From: Natronohydrobacter thiooxidans
GTDB taxonomy: Bacteria > Pseudomonadota > Alphaproteobacteria > Rhodobacterales > Rhodobacteraceae
Assembly: GCF_001884735.1 (NCBI RefSeq)
Contig: NZ_MJAP01000032.1
Coordinates: 62,001-126,000, forward strand
DNA: 64,000 nucleotides
Direction of reading: 5' to 3'
In this document: positions 48,613 to 59,763 of the stretch, piece by piece
Numbering within the stretch: the first letter of the stretch is position 1
Layout: every line of letters begins with the position of its first letter
Notes under the pieces: generated by a model
Database searches by the model: none
Told to the model about the DNA's origin: nothing
What the model saw: only the letters and a program-made list of their open reading frames with translations
Program-made: the position numbers and the translations under genes

Positions 48613-48837
48613 TTAGTCGCCGCCGCCTTGGTTGCCGGACAGGTTGCCCAACAGGTCGATCTGAGCCGAGCTCAACGACGCCTGGATCTGGGTTCCGACG
48701 CTTTGGGTGCCCGAGCGCACCGATGCGATCACCGCGATGCCCAGGCCGACGATGGCTGCGGTCAGCACGACCCAGTCGACAGTCACGGCACCGGATTCGT
48801 CAGCGGCGAAGGTTTTGATTTTTGCTACGAAGTTCAT
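48613..48837 (-). CDS. Flp-type pilin, outer copy (likely major)
   Basis: A 74-residue prepilin: leader MNFVAKIKTFAADESG, then AVTVDWVVLTAAIVGLGIAV and a Gly/Asn-rich end (LSGNQGGGD). It has the same Asp5 and an aromatic Trp6 in place of GluTyr. GGAG precedes the ATG at 48837. Its own promoter region and terminator suggest strong separate expression, so it is the likely major pilin of the Tad system. Confidence 0.85.
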   Translation of the reverse strand: MNFVAKIKTFAADESGAVTVDWVVLTAAIVGLGIAVIASVRSGTQSVGTQIQASLSSAQIDLLGNLSGNQGGGD

Positions 48838-49175
48838 GTTGTTTCTCCAGATGTGAACGTTTCTACTCATAAGCCGCTCCGGTAAGATACTGTTCGATCA
48901 CCGCTTGGCTGACTGTAATTAACCCCTGAATCGTGGTCGAAATTGGGCGGGAATCGTACCTTTTCGGCGTAGATCTGGGCCTTTTCCGGCCATCGTTCCC
49001 GCGCGGCCATTTGACCCGCCGATTTTCACAGATTGTTTCCGGAACGCGCGGTTATGGGGAACTGACTGTCATGCCACAGTCCGGGCACCGCAGATGCGCC
49101 CCTATGGCAAAAAGCTGGAATAACCGGTGATTCCCCGGCATAGTTCCGTAAAAATAATAACGAGCAGTAAATCTG
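48838..49175. other. 338-base gap between the pilin and lytic transglycosylase genes
   Basis: Divergent promoters for the pilin (minus) and the transglycosylase (plus) must lie here. I found no convincing -35/-10 pair, operator or small gene. A TTAACC half-site of CtrA type occurs near 48920 without a partner. The region is AT-richer than its surroundings. Confidence 0.5.
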
Positions 49176-50048
49176 ATGCCCATTTTACGCCGCCACGGCA
49201 GGATCTGTCCTGCGCTGGCCATTGGCCTCGTTGTGATTTCCGCCTGTCCTGCCCCTCTGGCCGCGCAGGACAGATCGCTGTCGGCGACTGCCGAGAGCCA
49301 GACATTTCGCCGGGTCGTGGTCAATCCCAATGCGACCGGGCCGCGCATTACCGTCCAGATCGACCCCGAGGAACAGGCGCGCCTGCTGGCCGCCGCGCCG
49401 CCGCGCGCGCAGGTGGTCACGCCCGACCGTGAGAACCGCCCCGCGCCCGCGTCAGGCTATGCCTGGTTCTGGGATCATGTCTCGCCCGCGCTCGGTGACA
49501 GTTCGGGCCGGTTTCTGGCTGCGATGCGCGTCTTGGGCAGCCCGCCCAGCGCCAGCCAGACCGTCCGCGCGCCGCGGATGCAGTTTCTGCAGGATATCGC
49601 CAATACCCATGGCGCCGATATCCTGCGCGCGACTGTGGGTACCAATGTCTCGCCCGCGCTGGCTCTGGCCGTCATCGCGGTCGAATCCGCCGGGCGCCCG
49701 CAGGCGGTCAGCCATGCGGGCGCGCAGGGGTTGATGCAACTGATCCCGGCCACGGCAGAACGCTTTGGGGTGAGTGATGCCTTTGACGCGACCCAGAATA
49801 TCCGGGGCGGGGTGCAATATCTCGACTGGCTGCTGAAGCATTTCGACAATGATGTGGTGCTGGCACTCGCGGGCTATAATGCGGGCGAGGGGGCTGTGCG
49901 CCGCAACGAGGGTGTGCCACCCTTCGCCGAGACCCGCGATTATGTGCCGAAAGTTCTGGCCGCCTGGCTGGTCGCGCGCGGCCTCTGCGCCACGGTGCCG
50001 GAACTGCCCGGCGATGGCTGCGTCTTCAAGATCGGGCAGGCGGGCTGA
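49176..50048 (+). CDS. Soluble lytic transglycosylase (SLT domain)
   Basis: A 290-residue exported protein that should cleave peptidoglycan glycan strands. The signal peptide covers about 1-30 (ending PLAAQD); the SLT domain spans about 160-270 with catalytic Glu170 in VIAVESAGRPQ, GLMQLIPATA (185-194) and AGYNAGEGAV. The region between is unassigned. It is divergent from the Tad pilin gene and may open the wall for the pilus, or be unrelated to it. Confidence 0.87.
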   Translation: MPILRRHGRICPALAIGLVVISACPAPLAAQDRSLSATAESQTFRRVVVNPNATGPRITVQIDPEEQARLLAAAPPRAQVVTPDRENRPAPASGYAWFWDHVSPALGDSSGRFLAAMRVLGSPPSASQTVRAPRMQFLQDIANTHGADILRATVGTNVSPALALAVIAVESAGRPQAVSHAGAQGLMQLIPATAERFGVSDAFDATQNIRGGVQYLDWLLKHFDNDVVLALAGYNAGEGAVRRNEGVPPFAETRDYVPKVLAAWLVARGLCATVPELPGDGCVFKIGQAG

Positions 50049-50060
50049 AATGCCCGCCTG
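50037..50060. terminator. Hairpin between convergent transglycosylase and scoB genes
   Basis: CAGGCGGGC pairs with GCCCGCCTG across 6 bases and includes the transglycosylase stop codon. The T tracts are weak on both sides. It may stop transcription from either gene. Confidence 0.45.
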
Positions 50061-50066
50061 ATCTGT

Positions 50067-50696
<630 letters not shown>

Positions 50697-50709
50697 GCTG
50701 ATTTCCCCC

Positions 50710-51405
50710 TTATGCCGCGCGCACAGTGCGCTGTTCGATGCGTTTCTCGTGCTGTCCCTGAATCAACCGGTGCACATAGATGCCGGGCAGGTGGATGGCA
50801 TCGGGGTCCAGCGTGCCGGGCTCGACGATCTCTTCGACCTCCATCACGCAGACACGTCCGCATTTGGCCGCAGGCGGGTTGAAGTTGCGCGCCGTCTTGC
50901 GGAAGATCGCATTGCCGGTGGTGTCGGCTTTCCATGCCTTGACGATGGAGAGATCCGCCACGATCCCGCGTTCCAGGATATAGGTCTCGCCGCCGAATTC
51001 CTTGTGCTCCTTGCCCTCTGCAATCATAGTGCCGACACCAGTCTTGGTGTAGAAACCGGGAATGCCCGCGCCGCCTGCGCGCATGCGTTCGGCCAGCGTG
51101 CCTTGCGGGTTGAATTCCAGTTCCAGCTCGCCGCTCAGATACTGGCGCATGAATTCCGCATTCTCGCCGACATAGGATGACATCATCTTCTTGATCTGGC
51201 GGGTTTTCAGCAGCACGCCCAGCCCGAAATCATCCACCCCGCAATTGTTCGAGGCGACGGTCAGATCCTTCACCCCCGCCTCGCGGATGGCATCGATCAG
51301 AAGCTCCGGGATGCCGCACAGGCCGAACCCCCCTGCCGCAATCATCATGCCATCCGACAACAGCCCGTCCAGCGCCTCATGCGCCGAGCCATAGACTTTC
51401 TTCAT
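50710..51405 (-). CDS. scoA: 3-oxoacid CoA-transferase subunit A
   Basis: The partner of ScoB, 231 residues, with the family segments [18 protein letters not shown] and [20 protein letters not shown]. ScoAB activates acetoacetate in ketone-body or polyhydroxybutyrate use. The pair forms a two-gene operon between the lytic transglycosylase and topA; PcaI is the alternative name if the acid is 3-oxoadipate. Confidence 0.93.
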   Translation of the reverse strand: MKKVYGSAHEALDGLLSDGMMIAAGGFGLCGIPELLIDAIREAGVKDLTVASNNCGVDDFGLGVLLKTRQIKKMMSSYVGENAEFMRQYLSGELELEFNPQGTLAERMRAGGAGIPGFYTKTGVGTMIAEGKEHKEFGGETYILERGIVADLSIVKAWKADTTGNAIFRKTARNFNPPAAKCGRVCVMEVEEIVEPGTLDPDAIHLPGIYVHRLIQGQHEKRIEQRTVRAA

Positions 51406-51485
51406 GCGCTCACTCCCCTATGTGCAGATTTGCCAAATGTCTGACGCGGCGGTGCAGCGAAGTCAACCATTCAGCGGAAGCCCGC

Positions 51486-54047
51486 CTATTTTGCGGCCTT
51501 CCCGGCTTTTTTCGCGGCGGGTTTCTTCGCGGGTGCCTTTTTCGCCGCAGGTTTCTTCGCCGTCGGCTTGCGCGGTTTCGCCCCTGCCTTGGCATTCACC
51601 AGCTCTATGGCCTGATCGAGCGTGATCTCCTCGGCGCTCAGATCCTTGGTCAGGGTCGCATTGACCTTTTCCCATTTCACATAAGGACCATAGCGCCCCT
51701 TCATCACCGAGATCGCGCCACCAGAGGGGTGATCGCCCAGAACCCGCAAGGGCTCTGTCGCAGCCGCCCGCCCGCGCGCCGGTTTCGCCGCCAGCACCTC
51801 TACCGCCCGGTTCATGCCGATGGTGAACACCTCGTCCACCTCGGGCAGGTTGGCATAGATCCGGCCATGTTTCACATAGGGCCCGTAGCGCCCGATCCCG
51901 GCTTCGATCATTTCGCCATCCTCGGGATGCGGGCCAACCGGACGGGGCAGCGACAGCAGCATCAGCGCGCGGTCCAGATCGATACTCTCCACGCTCCAGC
52001 CCTTGGGCAGAGAGGCGCGCGGGGGTTTGGGCTGTTCCGTCGTCGCCTCGCCGCGCTGCACATAGGGGCCGAAACGCCCGGTGCGCAGGCTGATCGGATC
52101 GCCCGCATCATGACCCAGCAGCTTGCCCTCGCCCGAAAGCTCTGCATCCCCCTCATCCCCGGCAAGGGGTCTTGTGTAGCGGCATTCGGGATAATTGTTG
52201 CAACCGATGAACGCCCCGCCCGAGCGCGCGGTTTTCAGGTTAAGCCGCCCCACGCCGCATTTCGGGCAAGAGCGCGGATCGCTGCCATCCTCGCGCGCCG
52301 GATAGAGATGCGGGGCCAGAACCTCGTCGATCTTTTCCAGCACTTCGGTGATGCGCAATTCCGAGGTTTCCGCAATCGCCGCCGAGAAATCGCGCCAGAA
52401 CCGGTCCAGAACATCCTTGTAGTCGCGGTCGCCTGCCGACACATCGTCAAGCTGTTCTTCCAGCGCGGCGGTGAAATCATATTCCAGATAGCGGCGGAAA
52501 TAATTGACCAGAAAGATCGTGACCAGCCGCCCCTTATCCTGCGCGATCAGGCGGTTCTTGTCCTTGGTGACATAGCCCCGGTCCTGAATCGTGGTGACGA
52601 TGCTGGCATAGGTCGAGGGCCGCCCGATCCCAAGCTCTTCCATCCGCTTGACCAGCGTGGCCTCGGTATAGCGCGGGGGGGGCTGGGTGAAATGCTGCTC
52701 TGGCGTGACCGAGCGCTTGTCCAGCGCGTCGCCCTGCGCCATCTGCGGCAGGCGCTTATCCTCGTCATCCACGACATCATCGCGGCCTTCCTCATAGACC
52801 TTGAGGAAGCCGTCAAACAGCACCACCTGACCAGTGGCACGCAGGCCCACCTGACCGTCCTTGCTGCCGATCTCGACCGTGGTGCGCTCCATTCGCGCGG
52901 CCTCCATCTGGCAGGCGATGGTGCGTTTCCAGATCAGATCATAGAGCTTGCGCTGGTCGCTATCCGTGATCTTCAGCCGGTCGGGGCTGGTGGCCATATC
53001 CGTCGGGCGGATACATTCATGCGCTTCCTGCGCATTCTTGGCCTTGTTCTTGTACATGCGCGGGGATTTCGGGACATATTCCGCGCCATAGCGGTCCTTG
53101 ATCACATCGCGCGCGGCCATCACCGCCTCTGGCGCCATGTCGATCCCGTCGGTCCGCATATAGGTGATATAGCCCGCTTCATAGAGTCGCTGGGCCGCCG
53201 ACATGCATTGTTTCGCGCCCATGCCGAATTTGCGGCTGGCTTCCTGTTGCAGGGTCGAGGTCATGAAGGGGGCGGACGGATTGCGGCTGGCGGGCTTCGC
53301 TTCGACCGATTGTACGGAAAGTGACCGTGACTGTACCGCCTGCACCGCAATTTCAGCGGATTCTGCCGTGGCAATATCGAATTTGTCCAAGCGCTTGCCC
53401 GCGAGGCTGGTCAGTCTCGCGCTGAATTCCTGCCCGCGCGGCGTGGTCAGACCGGCGGTCACGGACCAGTATTCCTGCGCGCGGAAGGCCTCGATCTCCA
53501 TTTCGCGCTCGACGATCAGGCGCAGGCAGACCGATTGCACGCGCCCTGCCGATTTCGCGCCCGGCAATTTGCGCCACAGCACCGGCGACAGGTTGAAGCC
53601 CACCAGATAATCCAGCGCGCGGCGCGCAAGATAGGCATGGACCAGCGGCATATCGACCTGACGCGGGTTTTCCATCGCCGCCGTGACCGCGGATTTCGTG
53701 ATCGCGTTGAACACCACGCGCTTGACCGGCGTATCCTTCTTGATCGCCTTCGATTTCGCCAGCGCCTCGGTCAGGTGCCAGGAAATGGCTTCCCCCTCGC
53801 GGTCAGGGTCGGTCGCGAGGATCAGTTCCGGGTCGGCTTTCAGCGCTTCGGCGATGGCCTTCACATGCTTGCGCGAGTCGCTGGCGACTTCCCAGAGCAT
53901 CTCGAACCCCTGTTCGGGATCGACCGAGCCATCCTTGGGCGGCAGGTCGCGCACATGGCCGTAAGAGGCCAGAACCGTGTAGCCAGAGCCAAGATATTTG
54001 TTGATTGTCTTGGCCTTGGCGGGCGATTCAACAACGACGACTGCCAT
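51486..54047 (-). CDS. topA: DNA topoisomerase I
   Basis: TopA relaxes negative supercoils through a 5'-phosphotyrosine. The 853-residue protein has an N-terminal TOPRIM domain (VVVESPAKAKTINKYLG; ATDPDREGEAISWHL), the active tyrosine in GYITYMRTDG, one clear C4 zinc ribbon (CPKCGVGRL to CNNYPECRY), further topoisomerase C-terminal repeats (the GRFGPYVQRG, GRYGPYVKHG and GRYGPYVKWE units), and a Lys/Ala/Pro-rich tail. It follows dprA, a common alphaproteobacterial order. Confidence 0.97.
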   Translation of the reverse strand: MAVVVVESPAKAKTINKYLGSGYTVLASYGHVRDLPPKDGSVDPEQGFEMLWEVASDSRKHVKAIAEALKADPELILATDPDREGEAISWHLTEALAKSKAIKKDTPVKRVVFNAITKSAVTAAMENPRQVDMPLVHAYLARRALDYLVGFNLSPVLWRKLPGAKSAGRVQSVCLRLIVEREMEIEAFRAQEYWSVTAGLTTPRGQEFSARLTSLAGKRLDKFDIATAESAEIAVQAVQSRSLSVQSVEAKPASRNPSAPFMTSTLQQEASRKFGMGAKQCMSAAQRLYEAGYITYMRTDGIDMAPEAVMAARDVIKDRYGAEYVPKSPRMYKNKAKNAQEAHECIRPTDMATSPDRLKITDSDQRKLYDLIWKRTIACQMEAARMERTTVEIGSKDGQVGLRATGQVVLFDGFLKVYEEGRDDVVDDEDKRLPQMAQGDALDKRSVTPEQHFTQPPPRYTEATLVKRMEELGIGRPSTYASIVTTIQDRGYVTKDKNRLIAQDKGRLVTIFLVNYFRRYLEYDFTAALEEQLDDVSAGDRDYKDVLDRFWRDFSAAIAETSELRITEVLEKIDEVLAPHLYPAREDGSDPRSCPKCGVGRLNLKTARSGGAFIGCNNYPECRYTRPLAGDEGDAELSGEGKLLGHDAGDPISLRTGRFGPYVQRGEATTEQPKPPRASLPKGWSVESIDLDRALMLLSLPRPVGPHPEDGEMIEAGIGRYGPYVKHGRIYANLPEVDEVFTIGMNRAVEVLAAKPARGRAAATEPLRVLGDHPSGGAISVMKGRYGPYVKWEKVNATLTKDLSAEEITLDQAIELVNAKAGAKPRKPTAKKPAAKKAPAKKPAAKKAGKAAK

Positions 54048-54263
54048 GAAATTCCTCTGATAAACCCCGAAAACCGCGCCTCTGCGGCTGGCCCTACATG
54101 TGTGAGCAGGGGTGGGAATGTCAATGCGCCGTGGTGATATGGCTCCTTGGTCGGGGGCGGACAGGGTGTCGCAGCGCAGGGCAAGCAGACAGGGGGCACT
54201 GCAGAGCGGAACGCCGGATCCTGCCCGTCACCCGTCCTGCGGGCCGGGGGCGTAAGGGATTGC

Positions 54264-55394
54264 TCAGGCGCGGCTGACCAGACCGCCGGGATGGCGGCGC
54301 ACTGTGCCTTGCAGTTCCAGCATGACCAGCGCCGGAGAGATTTGCGCCGCAGAGAGTGCCAGATCGCGGATGATCTGATCTTCGGCCACCGGGCTGGGGC
54401 CGAGCAGGTCAAGAATGCGCTGCTCCAGCGGCTGCCCTGTCGCCGGGGCCGGGATTTCCGCCGCAGCGGGCTTTTGCGTCGCAGGGGCAGGGCGGTCCTG
54501 CAACCGGCGCAACACCTCCAGCACATCCTCGACATGGCGCACCAATGTTGCGCCTTCGCGGAGCAGCCGGTTGCAGCCGCCTGCGCGCCCGTCGACCGGA
54601 TGGCCCGGCACCGCCATGATCTCGCGCCCCTGATCCAGCGCGTCGCGCGCGGTGATCAGCGAGCCGGATTTTTCCGCCGCCTCGACCACGACCACAGCCA
54701 GCGCAAGGCCAGAGATGATGCGGTTGCGCGGCGGGAAATGCCGGGCTTGCGGGTGCACGCTCATGGGTTGCTCCGACAGGCGCAGCCCCTGATCGGCAAT
54801 GGCGGCGGCCAGCACTGCGTTCTCAGTCGGATAGATCACATCGACCCCGCCCGCCATCACCGCAATGGTGCCGCTTTTCAAACTGCCATGATGCGCGGCG
54901 GCATCAATCCCGCGCGCCAGACCCGAAACAATGGCGAATCCCTCATGCCCCAGCCCTTCGGCCAGCGCGCGTGCCGTCCTTGTCCCAAGGCTGGAAGCGT
55001 TGCGCGCGCCCACCAGCGCGACCATGGGTCGCAGGATGGGCGCGCGCTGGCCAATGCACCACAGTACCGGGGGCGCATCGGCGATACTGGCCAATGTGGC
55101 GGGATAAGCGTCGGTGCCAAAGCACAACATCCGCGCGCCCTTGGCCCGCGCAAGGTCGATTTCCCGCTCCGCCGCGTCGCGCGCACAGGGCGCGTAATCG
55201 GAGGCACCGGCCGCCCGCGCGATTGCGGGCAGGGCATCCAGCGCGGCTGCGGCAGTGCCGTGTTCGGCCATCAGCCGGTGAAAAGTTGTGGGTCCGACAC
55301 GGGCAGAGCGAATGAGGCGAAGCCAGGTCAGCCTGTCTTCTTCCGACTTGGGTGGGGTGAAGGGTGGGTGAGAAGAAAACAAATCTTTCGCCAT
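54264..55394 (-). CDS. dprA: DNA-processing protein DprA/Smf
   Basis: DprA loads RecA on incoming single-stranded DNA during natural transformation and is also widespread in non-competent bacteria. The 376-residue protein has the N-terminal SAM-like helical part (RLIRSARVGPTTFHRLMAE), the Rossmann fold (VALVGARNASSLGTRTARAL, GLARGIDAAAHHGSL) and a C-terminal winged-helix DprA domain (about 310-370). Upstream is a membrane protein gene and downstream topA. Confidence 0.95.
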   Translation of the reverse strand: MAKDLFSSHPPFTPPKSEEDRLTWLRLIRSARVGPTTFHRLMAEHGTAAAALDALPAIARAAGASDYAPCARDAAEREIDLARAKGARMLCFGTDAYPATLASIADAPPVLWCIGQRAPILRPMVALVGARNASSLGTRTARALAEGLGHEGFAIVSGLARGIDAAAHHGSLKSGTIAVMAGGVDVIYPTENAVLAAAIADQGLRLSEQPMSVHPQARHFPPRNRIISGLALAVVVVEAAEKSGSLITARDALDQGREIMAVPGHPVDGRAGGCNRLLREGATLVRHVEDVLEVLRRLQDRPAPATQKPAAAEIPAPATGQPLEQRILDLLGPSPVAEDQIIRDLALSAAQISPALVMLELQGTVRRHPGGLVSRA

Positions 55395-55529
55395 TCCATC
55401 CGCCTCGCCTCATTCTGCACCCAGATTGCATGGCGATGGTTAAGGATAGGTAAAGATCCACGCCCCTCGCGTAACTTTATTTGCGATTCTTGCCGACGGA
55501 CAGACCGCTATCGCGATGTCAGGGCAATA

Positions 55530-56011
55530 TCAGGGGCTGCCATCGCCTGCGCGGCGATCCGGGGTGAAAACGCCGGGGGCGCGTTTTCCCAGCATCCAGC
55601 GCAGCACCAGTGCTGTCACCACGCCGAGAACAATCGGGATTTCCGGGGCCATGCCGCCCAGAACGCCCGCCGCCGCCCAGCCTGTTACACTCCCGCCGAG
55701 AATGAAACTCAGCCAGCCGCCCAGACCAAGACGCAGCACCAGCCAGACGATCGGAAAGGATATCACCAGCCCGATCCATGAGAAAACCGGCATCATGATC
55801 AGGAACACCCCGATGCCGAAGATCACGGAAATGACGGTCTCTGCCGGGATGCTGGCCCCCAGCGCCTCAAACGACCAGCGCCAGAGCATGGCGAAGGCGG
55901 ATAGCGAGATCCCGACGGGAATCGGCAAGGCCCAGAGGATAAGATAGGCAAAGAGCCAGTTCGACCATGTTACCGCGCGATGGCCAGAACTGGCGGATCG
56001 CAACAGGGCCA

Positions 56012-56012
<1 letters not shown>
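55530..56012 (-). CDS. Unknown membrane protein coupled to tldD
   Basis: I do not recognise a family. The 160-residue product has four or five hydrophobic helices (WLFAYLILWALPIPVGISL; ISVIFGIGVFLIMMPVF; LVISFPIVWLVLRLGLG; LGGWLSFILGGSVTGWAAAG) and a short polar tail. It is an inner-membrane protein. The ATG overlaps the tldD stop by one base (TGATG), so it is translated with tldD. No catalytic motif is seen. Confidence 0.7.
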
Positions 56013-57433
<1,421 letters not shown>

Positions 57434-57488
57434 GCCTGTGGCCTTCCAGTGTTTCGACACGCTGCCGGGCAGGGCAGTCCTGTTGTCC

Positions 57489-57502
57489 TTGACACAGATC
57501 AA
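57489..57502. promoter_or_regulatory. FNR/FnrL-type box between tldD and coxB
   Basis: TTGAC-ACAG-ATCAA matches the FNR consensus TTGAT-N4-ATCAA at nine of ten positions. The centre is about 164 bases before the coxB ATG and 62 before tldD. A TAATAT candidate -10 at 57547-57552 would place it near -63 for coxB, a class I distance, but this promoter is not certain. Confidence 0.5.
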
Positions 57503-57659
57503 CAAATGGCAATGTGTCGCATCGGTTTTGCTTGTTCTGACATGTGTAATATGGTTTTACGAGCACAAAGCTCAACGGGATTCCATCGCATGCCGGTCAG
57601 GCTGCGATTGCTCCCGGATGATAATGCGGTCACACGCCGCGAAAAAACGGGAACCGAAG

Positions 57660-58535
57660 ATGCGACTGTCCAAAGCCCTTTCAACACTGACCGCGGCCCT
57701 TTTTGGCGGAATGACCGCCCTGCAGGCGGCTGCGGATGACCTGTTGCCGCAACTGCCCGTGCTGGGCGCACCAATTCAGGATGGAATCGCGCTGCAGACC
57801 CCTTACTCGGCGCTGGCGCGCGAGGTGGTGTTTCTGGACAATCTGCTGCTCTGGATCATCACGCCGATCACCATCTTCGTGACGGGTCTGCTGATCTGGG
57901 TGATCGTTTTCTACAACCGCAGGGCAAACCCGGAACCCGCGAAATTCACGCATAACACGCCGATTGAAGTGGCCTGGACCGTGGTGCCTGCTTTGATCTT
58001 GCTCTTCATCGCGCTCTTCACCTTCCCGGCGCTGCGCCATCAGCAGATCATGCCGGAAGCGGATGTGACCATCAAGGTGACGGGCTTCCAGTGGTACTGG
58101 GGCTATGAATATGTCGATCATGGCGTCGAATTCTCGCAATTCCTGCTGGAGCGCGAAGAGCTGGCGGAACATGGCTACCCGGATGAGCTGTATTTGCTCG
58201 CGACCGATACTGCGATGGTCGTGCCTGTCGGCAGAAATGTCGTCCTTCAAGTCACCGCCGCTGACGTGATCCATGCCTGGACCATTCCGGCCTTCGGCGT
58301 GAAGCAGGATGCCGTGCCCGGACGTCTGGCGGAACTGTGGTTCAATGCCGAGGAAGAGGGCGTCTATTTCGGCCAGTGTTCCGAGCTTTGCGGCATCGCG
58401 CATGCCTATATGCCGATCACCGTCAAAGTGGTCTCGGAAGCCGAGTATATCGCATGGCTTGAGCGGCAGGGCGCTGAATTTGCGCATGCGCCCGCATGGA
58501 TGGAGCCCTCCACGCAACTGGCAGCCGCCAACTGA
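57660..58535 (+). CDS. ctaC: Cytochrome c oxidase subunit II
   Basis: Subunit II of the aa3 oxidase receives electrons from cytochrome c at CuA. The 291-residue protein has a signal peptide (about 1-25), two membrane helices (about 61-83 and 105-125), a FQWYWGYEY tract, and CuA ligands His205, Cys240, Cys244, His248, Met251 (GQCSELCGIAHAYMP). The ATG at 57660 has GGAACCGAAG upstream. It heads the ctaC-ctaB-ctaG-ctaE cluster; subunit I is not here. Confidence 0.96.
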   Translation: MRLSKALSTLTAALFGGMTALQAAADDLLPQLPVLGAPIQDGIALQTPYSALAREVVFLDNLLLWIITPITIFVTGLLIWVIVFYNRRANPEPAKFTHNTPIEVAWTVVPALILLFIALFTFPALRHQQIMPEADVTIKVTGFQWYWGYEYVDHGVEFSQFLLEREELAEHGYPDELYLLATDTAMVVPVGRNVVLQVTAADVIHAWTIPAFGVKQDAVPGRLAELWFNAEEEGVYFGQCSELCGIAHAYMPITVKVVSEAEYIAWLERQGAEFAHAPAWMEPSTQLAAAN

Positions 58536-58588
58536 TCCAGCGGACCGGGTGTGACGCCCTGTCCTGCAAGACCAGACCGGACGAGAAT

Positions 58589-59563
58589 ATGACCGACCTG
58601 CGCACAGATATCAGCTACGCGACCCCCGGCGAGGGCAGCTTCGGCGACTATGTGGCGCTGCTCAAGCCGCGTGTGATGTCGCTGGTGGTGTTCACTGCGC
58701 TGGTAGGGCTCTTGGTCGCGCCGGGCAGCCTGCATCCGGTCGAGGCATTGGCCGCAATCATCTTCATCGCGCTCGGGGCAGGGGCCTCTGGTGCGCTGAA
58801 CATGTGGTGGGATGCCGATATCGATCAGGTGATGAAACGCACCTCCGGTCGCCCGATCCCGGCGGGCAAGGTCGCACCGGGCGAGGCGCTGGGCCTTGGC
58901 GTGGCGCTTTCGGGCCTGTCGGTGATCATGCTCTGGCTCGCCACCAATGCGCTGGCGGGTTTCCTGCTGGCCTTCACCATCTTCTTCTACGCGGTGATCT
59001 ATTCGATGTGGCTCAAGCGCGCCACGCCGCAGAATATCGTGATCGGTGGGGCCGCCGGGGCCTTCCCGCCGCTGATCGGCTGGGTCGCAGTCACAGGCTC
59101 GATCAGCCTGGAAGCCTGCCTGATGTTCCTGCTGATCTTCATGTGGACGCCACCGCATTTCTGGGCGCTCGCGCTGTTCATGAAATCGGATTACCACAAG
59201 GCCAATGTGCCAATGCTGACCGTCACGCATGGCCGCAAAGTGACGCGCGCGCATATCCTCGTCTACACGATTGCACTTATACCCTTCGCGCTGGCCGCAG
59301 GGCTGACCTCGATCGGCGGTCCGGTCTATCTGGCACTGGCTCTGGTGCTGAACCTGATGTTCCTGCAAGGGGCGGTTGCGATCTGGCGCCGCGACGAGGC
59401 CCAGGCCGAGGGTGATGGCTACGCAACCGAGAAACGGGTGTTCCGCTTCTCGCTGGCCTATCTCTTCCTGCATTTCGTCGCGATCCTCGCCGAGGCCGCG
59501 CTTGCCAACCTTCCTGCCTATGCGGGGTTTGCCGCACAGTTCAAGATTCTGGAGCTCTTCTGA
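58589..59563 (+). CDS. ctaB: Protoheme IX farnesyltransferase (heme O synthase)
   Basis: CtaB farnesylates heme B to heme O, the precursor of heme A of the oxidase. The 324-residue membrane protein has the UbiA-family motif NMWWDADIDQVMKRTSGRPI and a second tract near MWTPPHFWALALF, with about nine helices. The ATG at 58589 is the first plausible start after ctaC. Its stop overlaps the next small ORF (TGATG). Confidence 0.96.
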   Translation: MTDLRTDISYATPGEGSFGDYVALLKPRVMSLVVFTALVGLLVAPGSLHPVEALAAIIFIALGAGASGALNMWWDADIDQVMKRTSGRPIPAGKVAPGEALGLGVALSGLSVIMLWLATNALAGFLLAFTIFFYAVIYSMWLKRATPQNIVIGGAAGAFPPLIGWVAVTGSISLEACLMFLLIFMWTPPHFWALALFMKSDYHKANVPMLTVTHGRKVTRAHILVYTIALIPFALAAGLTSIGGPVYLALALVLNLMFLQGAVAIWRRDEAQAEGDGYATEKRVFRFSLAYLFLHFVAILAEAALANLPAYAGFAAQFKILELF

Positions 59564-59763
59564 TGGCCATTACCCGCGAACATGACCTGCACAAGCGCCG
59601 CTCCGGCCGCAATGTCGGGCTGGCTGTGGTGCTGGTGCTGTTCATTGCGCTTGTCTTTGGCCTGACCATCGCCAAGGTCTCGGGGGGATCGGCGCTGCAG
59701 GCTTTCGACCATTCCTATCGCCCGTCGCTCGACCCTGACCATGTGAGGTTCCAGCAAAGATGA
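59563..59763 (+). CDS. Small single-pass protein in the cytochrome oxidase operon (CoxF-like)
   Basis: A 66-residue protein with a basic N-terminus (HDLHKRRSGRN) and one membrane helix (VGLAVVLVLFIALVFGLTIA), ending in a short periplasmic tail. Similar small proteins lie between ctaB and ctaG in related bacteria and have been named CoxF/CtaF; the role in oxidase assembly is not defined. Both ends overlap neighbours by one to four bases. Confidence 0.72.
   Translation: MAITREHDLHKRRSGRNVGLAVVLVLFIALVFGLTIAKVSGGSALQAFDHSYRPSLDPDHVRFQQR

Noticed and set aside
48900..48930. CtrA-like site in the pilin upstream region
   Set aside because: Only one TTAA half-site is seen; the second half at the required spacing is missing.
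51486..51600. Direct repeats of Lys/Ala/Pro codons at the 3' end of topA
   Set aside because: Explained as the known basic tail of bacterial topoisomerase I, not a DNA-level repeat system.
51420..53324. Plus-strand open frame of about 634 codons opposite topA
   Set aside because: Antisense to a complete topoisomerase with all motifs; composition is His/Gly/Arg-rich without domains.
54147..55781. Plus-strand open frame of about 544 codons opposite dprA
   Set aside because: Antisense to dprA, low-complexity composition and no recognisable domain.
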